64,000 nt of DNA from Lagopus muta (lineage: Eukaryota; Chordata; Aves; Galliformes; Phasianidae): contig NC_064438.1 in NCBI RefSeq assembly GCF_023343835.1, forward strand, positions 18,248,077 through 18,312,076. The letters are read 5' to 3'. A model generated the notes under the pieces. It searched no databases, had not been told where the DNA came from, and saw only the letters and a list, made by a program, of their open reading frames with translations. Both the position numbers and the translations under genes were made by a program. Position 1 is the first letter of the stretch; each line of letters begins with the position of its first letter. Shown here in pieces: positions 49,344-60,492 of the stretch.

Positions 49344-49969
49344 ATTGCACTCCCTGTTAATTCTTCATGACATTTCTCAGCCTTCATCCTGATGAAAATT
49401 TCTCTGCTATTAAGTAATTAGAACGTGATGTAATTATTTTTCTAATTAGATAATTGCTCTGCTTTGCAATTCTTGGAGTGCAATATGTTATTATTGCAAT
49501 GTTAGTTACTAATGTCAGTGAATCAATCTTTTTCTAAACTTTAAATCTTGTGTTGCAATCTCCTTATAAAATCCGTTCCTAAATTTATTTCCTCAGCAGC
49601 ACTAGAGTCCTAACCTGTGTAACACACAAATTATTGCCTGATGAATAGCTCTGCTACTTTTCAAAAGCAATTATAAGCCATTATTCACTGGCTTCTTAGA
49701 ACTGCTCAGTGGACTTCAAGTATTTGAAGATGAAGAGGTTGGTCTTCATGAGTGGAAAGACTGTCACTCCAAAAGTGACTGAGCATAGCCATGCATGGGC
49801 TGCCAGCAACTGCGTCATAAAGGAGCCAGGAATTGAGGGCAAGCACTGATCCTGCTGACCAGAGCATGAGCCTGCAAAACTTGCATCAGAATAGGACAGT
49901 GACAGGTTCCAGTGAGAAGCCATCAGTCGAGGTGAGGTGACAAAGACTGGATCTGTCCACATCAAACCA

Positions 49970-50215
49970 ACAGAATCATAGAATATACCTAGCTTGACGG
50001 ATCACTGAGTCCAACTCCTGGGTCTGCATGAGACCATCCAAAAATCAACCCTTCTGTCTGAGATTGTTGCCCAAACACTTCTTGAACACTGGCAGCTGGG
50101 GCCATGCCAAGCCTGTTCTGTGCCTTACTGCCCTCTCAGAGAACATTCTACTGATATCCAACCTGAAACCACATTCAGGAGGGCTTGAGCACAAGTCTTT
50201 TCCAATATGGTTCAG
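49970..50215 (-). mobile_element. CR1 LINE 3' end
   Basis: AACAGAATCATAGAATATAC, GAGTCCAACTCCTGGGTCTG, ACTTCTTGAACACTGGCAGC and CTGATATCCAACCTGAAACC follow the reverse complement of a CR1 3' end over about 245 bp. Confidence 0.93.
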
Positions 50216-50947
50216 GCTCAGTGCCCTCCCCCCCCAAAAGAAACAGATGTTAAAGGACAGGAAAAAAATTAACAATAAGCATGAATTTATGTAGGTGATC
50301 TCTTCACTTGCTTTAACGTGATTTTTAGTCTTTTTGTTTGTTTTGTTTGCTTGGTTAGCTTGGTTTGATTGCTTAGTTGAGCAGAAGAATTTGAAACTCT
50401 TTAGTGGAAGAACTGTTCAGCTTACATAGGTTATGTATGTTCCTCAAAGCCATACACACGTACACTTCCTACAGTGTTGGGAAGTCAGATGGAAAAGGCT
50501 TACAATGCCAGTGGCACTGCTGAAGACAACATGCATTCAAAAGGTAGCTGTAATACTGACACACTTGGAAATACTTGCCTAATGAACCATGAGTTTTTCC
50601 TCAAAGTACCTGTACTTTAACATAGAGGCTGCAAATACTGTTGTTTACAGCAACTTCCAGGTCTTTCAACCACACTAAGCACACTTGACTTTTCCATACA
50701 AGCATATATTGTAGAAGTTTTCAGTATTTCCTGTTTCTTTGTGACTGTTGTTCTGAAAGAGACATTATTAAAATGTAGCTGTATGATAAAGCCTGAGATA
50801 AGCAGGTCAGTACAAACAAGTACGCACAACAAAGTGGTAAATCTCTGCACTGATGTGAGAATATACATGTCAGCACTATTTTTTATTTTGATTACAGGAG
50901 AGCTTTGCCATTTGAAACCCTGTAAAGGGTTTTTCAGCTGAGAATCA

Positions 50948-51006
50948 AAATCATAGAATCGCCTGACTTGGAAGGAGACCTTTAAAGGTCATCTAGTCCA
51001 ACTCCT
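50948..51006 (-). mobile_element. short CR1 LINE 3' tail
   Basis: AAAATCATAGAATCGCCTGA, then GAAGGAGACCTTTAAAGGTC and ATCTAGTCCAACTCCTGA form a CR1 tail in minus orientation. Confidence 0.87.
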
Positions 51007-51059
51007 GAAATACAAGTAACAAACTGATCTAGCCATTTGTAGATTGAGCTGCATGGCAG

Positions 51060-52090
51060 ATCTTCCTACAGTTAGAGATGGTATGCCATTATTTGTGAAA
51101 CATTCAAAGCGATTGGGAATAAAGGAGTCAAGTAACAATCTACATAAATTTGTCATAGCCAAGATAATGACAAGGTATTTAATATCCTTCCTTGAAGAAA
51201 GCCAGGGGACAGAGGAGAAGTAGGCGACAATTTGACTTCAGTAAGGCTTTTAATACTTCCTCACACAACTTGCAAGCAAGATTAAAAAAATATATGGCCT
51301 AAATGAAGGTAATCTAAAGCAGATGCAGATGTGGTCTATTAAAAGAATAATTAGTGATGCCTTGTAAAAATAAATGGAAGTATCAAGCAAGATATCACCA
51401 GAATTTGTTCATGTTTTTACACTATTAAATATTTTCATTATGACCTAGATGGTAGGGCAGGGGATCTAAAAGCTGGAAAGAAACATCAAATACTTTGGAG
51501 ATAAAACAAAGAACCACAAGAGATTTAACTCAATAATGATAAATCAATTTAGGCAACAGTAAGCAACTTCATAAACTCATGTTGGAGGTTGACGGGCCAG
51601 CAGGTATTTCTGCAGATATGGAGGTGATAATGAATTACAAGCTGAAGCTCAGCATACAGTGTGAGTTTGCTGCAAAGAAGCAAACAGCATAGATAGATGC
51701 ATGAACAATAACTTATCCTGTGAGGCACATAATGTAACTGCACCATGCTGTTATTAAGAAGGACCCCACTGAATTAGTATCAGTTTTAAGCACTTTATTT
51801 GAAGGTATGTACAGACCCATAGGAGACAGGGTTGAGAAAAACATAAAAAATGACCAGAAGTGTAACAAACATCACCAATGTGAAAAGACTGAAAGAACAG
51901 AGGTTGCTCGACCCAGCGAAGAACACCACAAAGAAATGTAATTGTTATCATATTGTGTTAGAAAGTCGGCTTCAAAGAGAAAGAGCTGGCATTACGCATG
52001 AGGAAAGTGGCTGGCAGGCACAAATTGTGAAAAGAAAACTGCTGATTAGGAATGTATTTTGGTTGGACCTGCAACACCTGTCATAACAAT
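51060..52090 (+). mobile_element. old, heavily decayed CR1 reverse-transcriptase fragment
   Basis: DFSKAFNTSSHN (51234-51269) is the CR1 reverse-transcriptase signature. A diverged counterpart of the FNIFINDLD block follows at about 51418-51455 in another frame. A further piece near 51880-51925 (VKRLKEQRLLD) may be from the CR1 C-terminal region. The spacing is CR1-like, but stops and frameshifts are frequent and the limits are uncertain. Confidence 0.5.
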
Positions 52091-54757
52091 ACCCAAAACA
52101 GTCATTAACAGTAAATAAATATAAATTTACTCAAGATCTTTGGAAAATAAGTAAATTAGAGGGGAGATAGACATAAAACAACCTAGATCACGTGGTAAGC
52201 TTGGTCCATTCAAATGAGTTAATTCAGGCAAATAGCTCTAAGCAATCTTGATCTGCTCTTCAACGCAGAGACTCTTTCTTTGGTACTTACGACCTTCCTG
52301 CGCACGCACTGTCTACAAAAAGGAATGCTGGAAGTATTTTGCATGTAGTATACACAGCAAGGTACTACTCCACCCTGGTTATTTACTTTTGAAAGTTGAA
52401 GGTTTTTATAAGCAAATATTTTTCATAAACAGGCCGAAGAACTGCAACATCAGCAGAAACAAATGTTTTATAATGATTTTCCAACAATGATTTCATAGAA
52501 CAATCTATAATTCAGTGGCATTTGGTATTCTGTTGGAATATGCTAGTTTTGACTAAGTGTGCCAAACATCATTTAGTTTCCTTTGAACCCAAATATCTTC
52601 TGAATTTTTTTATTGATCTGGCTGATCAATTTTTTGATATTGATCAAACCAATGTTTGACATCTGTTGTACAAAATTCATAATTTAATCTTATTCAGATA
52701 AAAACACCTATTGAGCTTTTAACCTTTATTCAGAGAGATTTATTTTAACAGCGTATTTTTTTTTTCAGTCAGCCTTTGGCATTAGAGAGAATGAGAATTT
52801 CTCTGCCTTGAGAAAATTCCTTTGGGAAAAGAAAACCTAGATAAGAACAAAGTGACAGCTTTCTATAAGTGCCTGATAAGCACTAGGAACTGCAGCTTCT
52901 GAAATATGCAGATTAGGCCCATCTTTAGGCAGCAAAACTTTGTGGTCTCGTTCAGGAACTGACTGACAAACAGATTTATGATAGTGTGCAAGAATAACTC
53001 CATTTTAGCCTTATGTTTTCTATGGGGGGGAGTAGAACAAACAGATGTTATTCATTACATCACTTGATCACTCAGAACAATTCTGAGTGTAACTAGGGAC
53101 AGGCCCACAAAATAAGAAGCAAAGAATAATGTGTAGGGTCAGAGCTCCTTATTATGGGAATGCAGCATACTGATGTACTGAGTGGGAATGCTGGGGAGAC
53201 AGAGGTTTGGCTGCTACCTCAGAGAGGCAGTAAAAAGATGTAAGAATACAGGCCTGGAGAGAGGGCAACGTGTCTCTACTTGGGTGCTTTGTTTGCCAGT
53301 GTAGGAACAGTCAGAACAAGACAGAGCTGCAGGAATACACAACTCAACCCCTTGGAGTTTGTAAGGAATTAACGAGAGACTTCTTCCCTAGAAATGGCCT
53401 CTAGGACACTGAGGTGATGCCATTTGTTTGGTTTTTATCTGGGGAAAGAACAACAGGGCAGGGAACTGGTAGTACCTTCCCATAGCATTTTCCCAGGAGG
53501 GCAAGGCTCATCTTACTGGAAAGTCACCAAGCCCTTTGGCCATGAGGGGAAGGTGGAACAGGAAGGGCTGAGAAGGTGTGTCAGGACTAACAGAACTGAT
53601 GTACTGAAACCAATGAGAAAAACACTGCCTGAGTCCTCACTTCAGTGAGAAAGCTTTATACCCCCACAGACTACTTACACAACTGAGCAGGTGCAGCAAC
53701 AAGCTTAAAGAGTTGATTTCTTCTCCAACTTTTTCCTGTAATAAACTGGTTACATTTTTTAACTACACCTGCATCTGTTTTTGCTCATTTACTTTTCTGA
53801 GGGCTGGAAGCTCAAACAGAGAAGCTGCATTCAGACTTTCTAATAACAGCTGATGTAAAATAATAGCAGATAAAAGCTAGAGAGCTCTAGCATGGGAGAA
53901 GTCTCCTCAGAACATGAAGAGCAAAGCTAAATATCTTCTCAGTCTGGATCTCCACACTAGAAGGTTTCCTTTATCTTGAGCAATGTTGTGGTCTAAAGGT
54001 TTGCATTTGTGGAAGTGCTGCGTGTACTTTCACTTGTTAAAGGGACTTTGACTTTCCATAGTGACTAAACAAATGTGACTCCAAAATAAGCAGTTCCAGA
54101 TCTGACCTTCATTTACCCAGCTTGCAATAACAAAACACGAACCCAGTGCCCTTTAAATAGATTTTATCTAATCTAAAATTATGCAGAAGTGTGATTTTAA
54201 CCAGATAGCTAACTGGTGAAAAGTCCTGAATCCTAAACCAGAAGGCACCAAACTAAATGGTAAATGTAGAAGGGAGAAATTACAGCAGACTGGGTCACAC
54301 TAGGTTTGCTGATTTATTCCAGACAACTCAGTTGGATCACTACTACAGTGAATGACAACCACCTCATGCTTCACGACCATTTATATAGTGTTACCCTTCT
54401 GATTACATAGGACTTAAAGTTTACAAAAGTTTCCACAGAGTTCAAGTTCTTCGATAGCTCCATGCTCTAAAAAACACAGATTGTTCCATTTAAAAACTTC
54501 ACAATAAGCAGTTTATTAACAAAACAATCAGCTGCCTGTGTCTACTTCTTAACTAAGCACCCCTGTAAAAGCTAATTCTTCATCCTTTGTCAGCCTGCCT
54601 TTCTATCAATTAGCTTGACTGGGTTTTAAAGTGCCATGAAAGGAGCCACACAGTGGATGATGCTGAGAACTTTTGCTTCAGCTCATTTAGCAGCAACACA
54701 AACTACAAAGGCACACGACTTAATTCAAAGAAGAAAATACTTATTCTTTCATGGTAA

Positions 54758-54771
54758 GCAAGAGGGGGCAC
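54758..54771 (+). promoter_or_regulatory. CTCF-like motif (weaker)
   Basis: GCAAGAGGGGGCAC fits 11 of 14 positions of the CTCF core on the plus strand, including the AG..GGC centre. It is oriented opposite to the site at 47658. Confidence 0.35.
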
Positions 54772-55429
54772 ATATCTCTAATAATTGCACGTTTAGTCCA
54801 GAGTGTTAATGCACTGCCTTATTGTACTTGGCTCCTGCTTATCTCTCTGTCTCCTAGAAACAATAACCCCCACACAACCTCATACATCTGTACCTGGGTC
54901 ATGGCCTAAAGAGAGTAATACGAAGTTTGCAAATCCAACGAGTTCTGGTACTAACACAACTGCTGAAAAGTACCAGAATATTTTGCCATCCAAAGGAGCT
55001 AGTTTTGAAGAGTACCTGACAAAAGTCAATTAGCTCAAACCCTACAAATAGTAATATAAAGTAAGGCCCTTTTAGTTCTCCTGGATTTCAGTGAGCTGTG
55101 ACCAGCACCTTCCCTGGGTTGGGACAACTCTCAGTACTACCAGATTCTCAAGGCTGTCCAGTGATGGGGCCAAGACAAAGTCATCTGTTTCAAGCCAGTT
55201 CCCCTTATAGCCCACAGAGGAATGCTGCTATAAAGTGAGTATTTGCTCCAAACTCAAGTAGGGAGAGCTATTACATTTAGGCTAATTTATTATTCCTCCA
55301 TCCACCTCCCTACCTATATATGTGTTCTATAAACACTCACTTTCTTCACTAGCCTGAGTGTTCAGACATTTTACTGGATCCATATATTCCTGCGTGCTTA
55401 AGTACACACATGTATTCCATGCTCAAGAA

Positions 55430-56950
55430 CCACACCCAGACAGCATGGGGTGCATGAAAGGCAAATCCTGTTTAACCAATCTGATTTCCTTCTACAAAAG
55501 GATAATCCACTTAGAAGGTGAGGGCCAGGCTGCTGTTGTACTCTACCCCAATCTCAGCAAAGCCTTTGACACAGTTTCTTACAGCATTTACCTGGAAAAA
55601 CTAGCAGCCTATGGCTGGCTAGGTAAAGAACTGGCTGGACAGCTGGGCCCAGAAAACACCAGTTACAACAGAATAAAAAAACACAACAGTGAGAGCAGAG
55701 CAGCAGGATTCCAGGCTACAGCAAATGAAAACTTGCCCAAATGCAACAGCTATGAGCACAAAAATAAAGAAGCTACTCACCTTCCAAGGGTCTCAGGTAC
55801 ACAGGGAACTCCAGCAAAACACCCTCACTTCCACTGCCAACCCTTAAATGAGGTCTGGGAGGGGTGGATCCTGGCTCCTCCCCTTCCAGTCACTCAGGTG
55901 AATTACATTGCATGCACCTGAGCTGCCTGGGGTTGGCCCCGCCTTCCCACCAGGTGCTCAATCACTTAGCATTTCTGCTGCAGTGGTGAACGGAGTTAAA
56001 TCCAGCAAACGATGGGTCACAAGCTGTTTTCCTTAGGGGCTGGTGTCAGCACATCTCCTGTTTAAAATCTTTGATGACCTTGATGAGGGGTTGAGTATGC
56101 CCTCAATAAACCTGTAGGTGATATCAAACTGAGAGGAAGCATTGATCTGCCTGAGGGTAGCTCCTCTCCTTCAGAGGGATCTGAATATGCTGGATTTCTG
56201 GGCTGAGACCAACAGGACAAAGTTTAACAAGACCAAGTGCTACGTCCAGCGCTTTGGTTACAACAACCTTAAGCAGTACTACAGCCTTAGAGCAGAGAAG
56301 CTGGAGAACTATGTGGAAGAAATGGACCTGGGAGTGCTGGTTGATGCTTCCTGACACATGAGCCACCTGTTTGCCCAAGTAACCAAGAAGGCCAATGGCA
56401 TTCTGGCTTGTGTCAGAAAGAGAGCTCCCAGCAGGAGCAAGGAGGAGATTGTCCCTCTGTACCTCAGTTCTGGTGAGGCCATACTTTGAGCACTGTGTTT
56501 GGTTTGGGAAAGATGCTGAGGTCCTGAAAAATGTCCAGAAGAAGGTCAACAAAGGAGTCTGGAGCACAAGTCTTATGAGGAGCAGCTAAGGGAACTGGGG
56601 TTGTTCCGTTTGGAGGAGGCTCAGGGGAGACCTACCTAAAAGGATGCTGGGGCAAGGTGGGGGTCAGCCTCTTCTTCCATATAAATAGTGACAGGACTAG
56701 AGGGAATGGCATCAGGTGGTGCTAGGAGAAGGTTTAGATTAGAGATTAGGAAACCTTTCTTTGAAAGGCTGATCAGACACTGGAACGGACTACCCAGGGA
56801 GGTGGTTGAGTTAGTGTCACTGAGGTGTTCAAGAAACATTTAGATGTGGTACTAAGGGACATGGTTTAATGGGGGAATATTGGTGGTAGGTGGATGATTG
56901 GATGGGATGGTCTTGGGGGTCTTTTCCATTCTTTGTGATTCTGTATGTAT
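55430..56950 (+). mobile_element. CR1 LINE ORF2 fragment with 3' end, defective
   Basis: This CR1 copy is 5'-truncated. It begins in the reverse-transcriptase domain (MKGKSCLTNLISFYKR, then LSKAFDTVSYSIYLEKLAAYG). It is interrupted at 55653-55980, resumes with VNGVKSSKRWVTS, and continues through [24 protein letters not shown] and [12 protein letters not shown] to a GTGATTCTGTA tail. Frameshifts and stops break the reading frame throughout, so it cannot move on its own. It is the longest mobile element in the window. Confidence 0.94.
55653..55980. mobile_element. unidentified 328-bp insertion within CR1
   Basis: CR1 sequence stops after GGACAGCTGGGCCCAG and resumes at CAGTGGTGAACGGAGTTAAA, where a continuous CR1 would keep reading. 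The intervening 328 bp is not CR1. Possible flanking duplication is only CAG. On the minus strand it carries a TTTAAG TATA-like box, a GTGAGT splice-donor-like site and an AT-rich end, so a solo LTR or a nonautonomous DNA element is possible. No family was recognised. Confidence 0.6.
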
Positions 56951-58759
56951 ATATCTGTATGCATTCCATATGTTCTGCATCTGTGCATATGTATAAAAAT
57001 TGATTTAGAATATCCTGTAAGTTCATGAATCTGGTCATTCTTGAATTTGTAATCCAGTTGCTATTTAATTATTACTTATTCCCCCACATCATCTTAAATC
57101 TCCCAGTTGGCTAATGATTGTATGCTGTTAAAATTCAATCTTTTAATTTACCTCATATTACCAACATATCTTAAATTACTACTGGACATAGCCAAGTTAA
57201 ATATTTTTTCATTTCTGGAGATGACACCTAGACTTGACTTTACAAATGTCACTTTTTCAGTATGGTATGAAAGTCCCTTTGCAGTTCTGTATAAGATACA
57301 TACATAACGCTTTGTTTATATTTGTGCTTCAGTATGTAAGCTCAGCAATAGAGTTCCATCTTTGGCTAACAAAAAGGCATCCACTGTAATTATGAAGAGC
57401 TTTGATGCAGTAATTGTCATATAATTATTGCTTGGGCAATCTCATGTAATAACTGCTCTCAGGAGCAGTATTTTCAGCCTTTCTGTGATACTGAAGACTT
57501 GCTATTCTTTTTTGTGCCTTCCCAATGAGAATAAATATCTTACATTGGCAGACAAAATCTTTATTCTGACCCAAAAGACATTTTTAAACTTACTGCCACC
57601 TACTCTTCCATTAACTCTGTTTTTTTTTTCTTGCAGATTTGTGCTCTTCAGAAATACAGCCTTTGAGTACAAACTACGTTAAGCTCCCTATGATTTGGCT
57701 GATTTTTCCTAAGCTGTTGAGCTGCCACAGCTTATCCAGAATTGCGATGGCAATGTAATAAGAAGAAATGAATAGCAATGGATGAAATAACTTCATATTT
57801 TCAGGTATTATATTTAATGGTCAAAATGCCTCAGTGTGCTTCAGTGTTCATGAAGAACGTGAGTGGGGAAAAGTGGTTTCAACAGCTGGGTATGGGACTT
57901 GCAGAAATATGTTACTGCATAAAAAGCAAATTTCAACAGCGGTATGAACCAAAACTTCTTGGTGAGTTGTGAAAAGACACTGACTTTCAATATCTGAGGA
58001 AATGTATATATATTCAAGTGGAGTTGGCTGATTTATTATGCTTGTCTTATAACCTGTTATGCAAAATGCAGTGATCTGGAAAGCAAATTATCTATCATAA
58101 AATGGCAAAGCATTGAGCTGCTATTTAAAATACACACATACACGAGAAGTCTACAAAACGGTATTTATGGATGCCGTGAAGAAAAATCTGACTATTCAGG
58201 CATTAATTGCTGAAGCATGAGGTCAAAAAAAGCATTTTTCTGCTGATCACCAACTTGAATTAACTCATAGGCAGTCAGAATTAGAACTGTGTGACTGTGC
58301 ACAGGAGAAGGGATGGGATAACAGATGGGAAGGGCAAGGAGAGCTCCATTAGGTTGGCTCAGTCGTTCCAGGAACGGCCCTCATTTAAGAAAAAACAACC
58401 CAGGGCATCCAGGATTAAACAGACAAAATCCTAAACAGGAATTGCAACTGAAAATTTCATTTACAAAGTGGAATTGGGGGAAATAGAGTATTAGGGCCTT
58501 GTGTTCCTAGTCCTGCGTCTATTAACTCTACGACTACCATGGGATAAACGCGTTTCCAATGTCACCTAGGTTCCAGCCTGCTCCGTGTTGTTTTCGTGCT
58601 GCCTTAATGGGGAGGCACAGAAAGACAGCATTTCACTTCTAACTGCTACCCAAGTCATCACCACTCCTAGGCATGGAAGGTTCAGCAAGCGGTTGTCAGC
58701 TCCGGTCGCAGAGGTTTATTAAATGCACGTATCGCACTGAGGAACGGAGAAGGATTAAA
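56951..58759. other. intergenic sequence left of the CAPRIN1 CpG island, no gene seen
   Basis: AT-rich single-copy sequence with small random open frames. No repeat, promoter or RNA gene was recognised. Confidence 0.75.
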
Positions 58760-59209
58760 TATGCGCCCAAATCTGAAAAAGAGTACTGCTTCCAGCGGCC
58801 GGAACGCGGCGCGCCACGCACCGCCACAAAGACGTGTCTCCAGGGCACCAGCAGCAGAACCAGCAGCGTTCAGAGCCACGCTGCTGCTGGGAGACGGCAG
58901 AACACATTCCCCAGCGGGCACCCGATGTTCCGCGGGGCCCAACCCTGCCGTACAACACGGCCCCTAATGGCGGGCAGGAGCCTCGCCCCGCCTCGCTATT
59001 GTGTCTGGCGCTGAGGCGCCCGGCGCGCGCCTGATGGACCCAAGCGAGAGGAGCCGAAGGGCAGCGGCGCGGCTGGAAGGCGCCTCCTCCGCCCTCACGG
59101 CGGGCTCAGGCGTTCTCTGCGGGCACTCGCGTATGGCGAGGACCCCGCGTCGCTCGCTCCCGCGCCGCCTGCCTTACGCGCTCGCGTGCGCGCTCTCGCT
59201 CTCTCCCAT

Positions 59210-59329
59210 AGTAGCGCTGTGCGGAGGTGGAAGGAGCGGCGCGGGGCCGGAGTCGGCTGAGGCGGTCATTCCTCTAGCGAGAGCGCGGCGCACCGAGTTC
59301 CCCCCTCCCCCGGGCCACTCAGGCACACG
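59210..59329 (+). other. CAPRIN1: CAPRIN1 noncoding first exon (5' UTR), probable
   Basis: The exon ends at the donor CACACG|GTGAGG (G at 59330), a good consensus donor, which pairs with the acceptor at 59629-59630 to make a 301-bp intron. The 5' limit is a guess: a pyrimidine-rich initiator-like stretch at about 59195-59215 suggests where transcription starts. A noncoding first exon followed by an exon that opens with AG-ATG fits vertebrate CAPRIN1. Confidence 0.55.
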
Positions 59330-59448
59330 GTGAGGGGGGCGGCGAGGCCCTCCGGACACCGGCGGGGTGGGGAGGGAGGGGGGGCGGTGGAAATGGCCAC
59401 GCTCGGGGAATGACCGTCGGAGGGGCGAGCGCCGGCGCGAGGCCGCCC

Positions 59449-59458
59449 GTCACGTGAC
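59449..59458. promoter_or_regulatory. perfect CLEAR/E-box palindrome GTCACGTGAC
   Basis: The ten bases are a perfect palindrome and equal the CLEAR consensus recognised by TFEB/MITF-type and USF-type bHLH-zipper factors. It lies in the first CAPRIN1 intron, about 120 bp past the noncoding exon. Confidence 0.6.
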
Positions 59459-59632
59459 CGCCCCGCGCGCGCCCGGGGCCGAGTCGGCGGGACGGGGGCG
59501 CGCGCGCGACCGGCAGGTGCGGCCGGCGCGCGTCTGTCCTGGGCGTGGGGAAGCGGCAGTGCGCGCGTCCGCCCTCCCGCGTGTCCCCTCCGGTGGCCCG
59601 TTCTCCTCACGCGCGCTCTCTCCCGCGCAGAG

Positions 59633-59830
59633 ATGCCCTCGGCTACCAACAGCACCATGGCGAGCAGCGGCAGCGGGAAGGCGGGCCCCGGCGGCAACGA
59701 GCAGGCCCCGGCGGCGGCGGCGTCGGCCCCGCAGGCGTCGGGCGGCAGCATCACCTCGGTTCAGACCGAGGCCATGAAGCAGATCTTGGGAGTGATCGAC
59801 AAAAAGCTCCGCAACCTCGAGAAGAAAAAG
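59633..59830 (+). CDS. CAPRIN1: CAPRIN1 (caprin-1, cell cycle associated protein 1), first coding exon, partial gene
   Basis: After the acceptor TCTCTCCCGCGCAG the exon gives 66 codons starting MPSATNSTMASSGSGK. A low-complexity Ala/Gly/Ser-rich N-terminus (residues 9-43) is followed by VQTEAMKQILGVIDKK and LRNLEKKK, the invariant start of the caprin homology region (HR1), which forms a helical dimer in the known structure. The exon ends at AAG|GTGCTC. The next expected residues, GKLDDYQERM, were not found up to 64000, so the gene continues past the window. Caprin-1 is a cytoplasmic RNA-binding protein that partners G3BP1 and FMR1 in stress granules and controls translation of growth-related and synaptic mRNAs. 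Only about a tenth of the roughly 700-residue protein is present. The start follows the conserved MPSAT sequence. Confidence 0.96.
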
Positions 59831-60477
59831 GTGCTCCTTCTCTCTTCCTGCTCCCCCCTAAAGCCAGCCATCCCCATTGAGGTCGCGGGCCCCTCGTGCT
59901 CCCCGCCGGGCGGCCGCCGCGTTCCCGCAGCCTGCCGCCTCAGGGGACACCGAGCCGGCCGGGCGCCGTCCGTTCCTCGGGCCGAGCCGCGTGCCCCCGG
60001 CCCCGCTCCGGGCGCCCGCGGCCGCTCGGGTTGTTCCCGGTGTCGCCCCCAGGGGCCGCCCGCTGGAAGGTTCCAGAAGGGCGAGCAGCGCTCTACCGGC
60101 CTTTCCCCTTCCTCTTTCGGGGGTCTCCCAGCCCCCTCCGCAGGCCGTCCCTTCGCCGGGCCGCGCTCGGCCCCTCGGAGCGAACGCGGCTGTTCCCCGC
60201 GGGCCGGGTGCCGAAGGCGGGCGCGGATGGGCGCCTCTCCGCCGCGGCCCGCGGCCCCCTCCCTCCCGGCGAGCCCCCGGCGGCGCGGCCCCCTCCCCCT
60301 TCCGCCTTTTGTTCGTCGCGGCGGGGCTCGGCCCGGCCGCGCTGCGGGAGGGCCGCCGTTCCCATCCGCGCTGCGGCCCCGCGCCCCGCCGGCGGCGCTT
60401 CCCCCGTTCGCTCCGCGCGGCCGAGTCGTGGGACTTGGACAAGCCGTGAGACAAGCCGCGCACATGGAAGCGGGAGC

Positions 60478-60492
60478 TAACATGGCGGCGGC
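60478..60492 (+). promoter_or_regulatory. YY1-like element (ACATGGCGGCGGC)
   Basis: TAACATGGCGGCGGC matches the YY1 core ATGGCGGC, which is usually placed just downstream of a transcription start. Here it is 650 bp into the intron that follows the first coding exon. Confidence 0.4.

Larger units (their letters stand above)
47908..55429. other. intergenic sequence between CTCF-like motif and large CR1 copy, no gene seen
   Basis: The region holds CR1 fragments (49970-50215, 50948-51006, 51060-52090), a cluster of homeodomain-type sites near 49415-49456 and a second CTCF-like motif at 54758. One unassigned minus-strand open frame is listed separately at 48897-49343. Confidence 0.7.

Noticed and set aside
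55358..55921. 187-codon frame, the largest simple one in the intergenic interval, considered as a host gene
   Set aside because: Its centre is CR1 reverse transcriptase (SCLTNL, SKAFDTV) and its end runs into the inserted 328-bp element. It is transposon debris.
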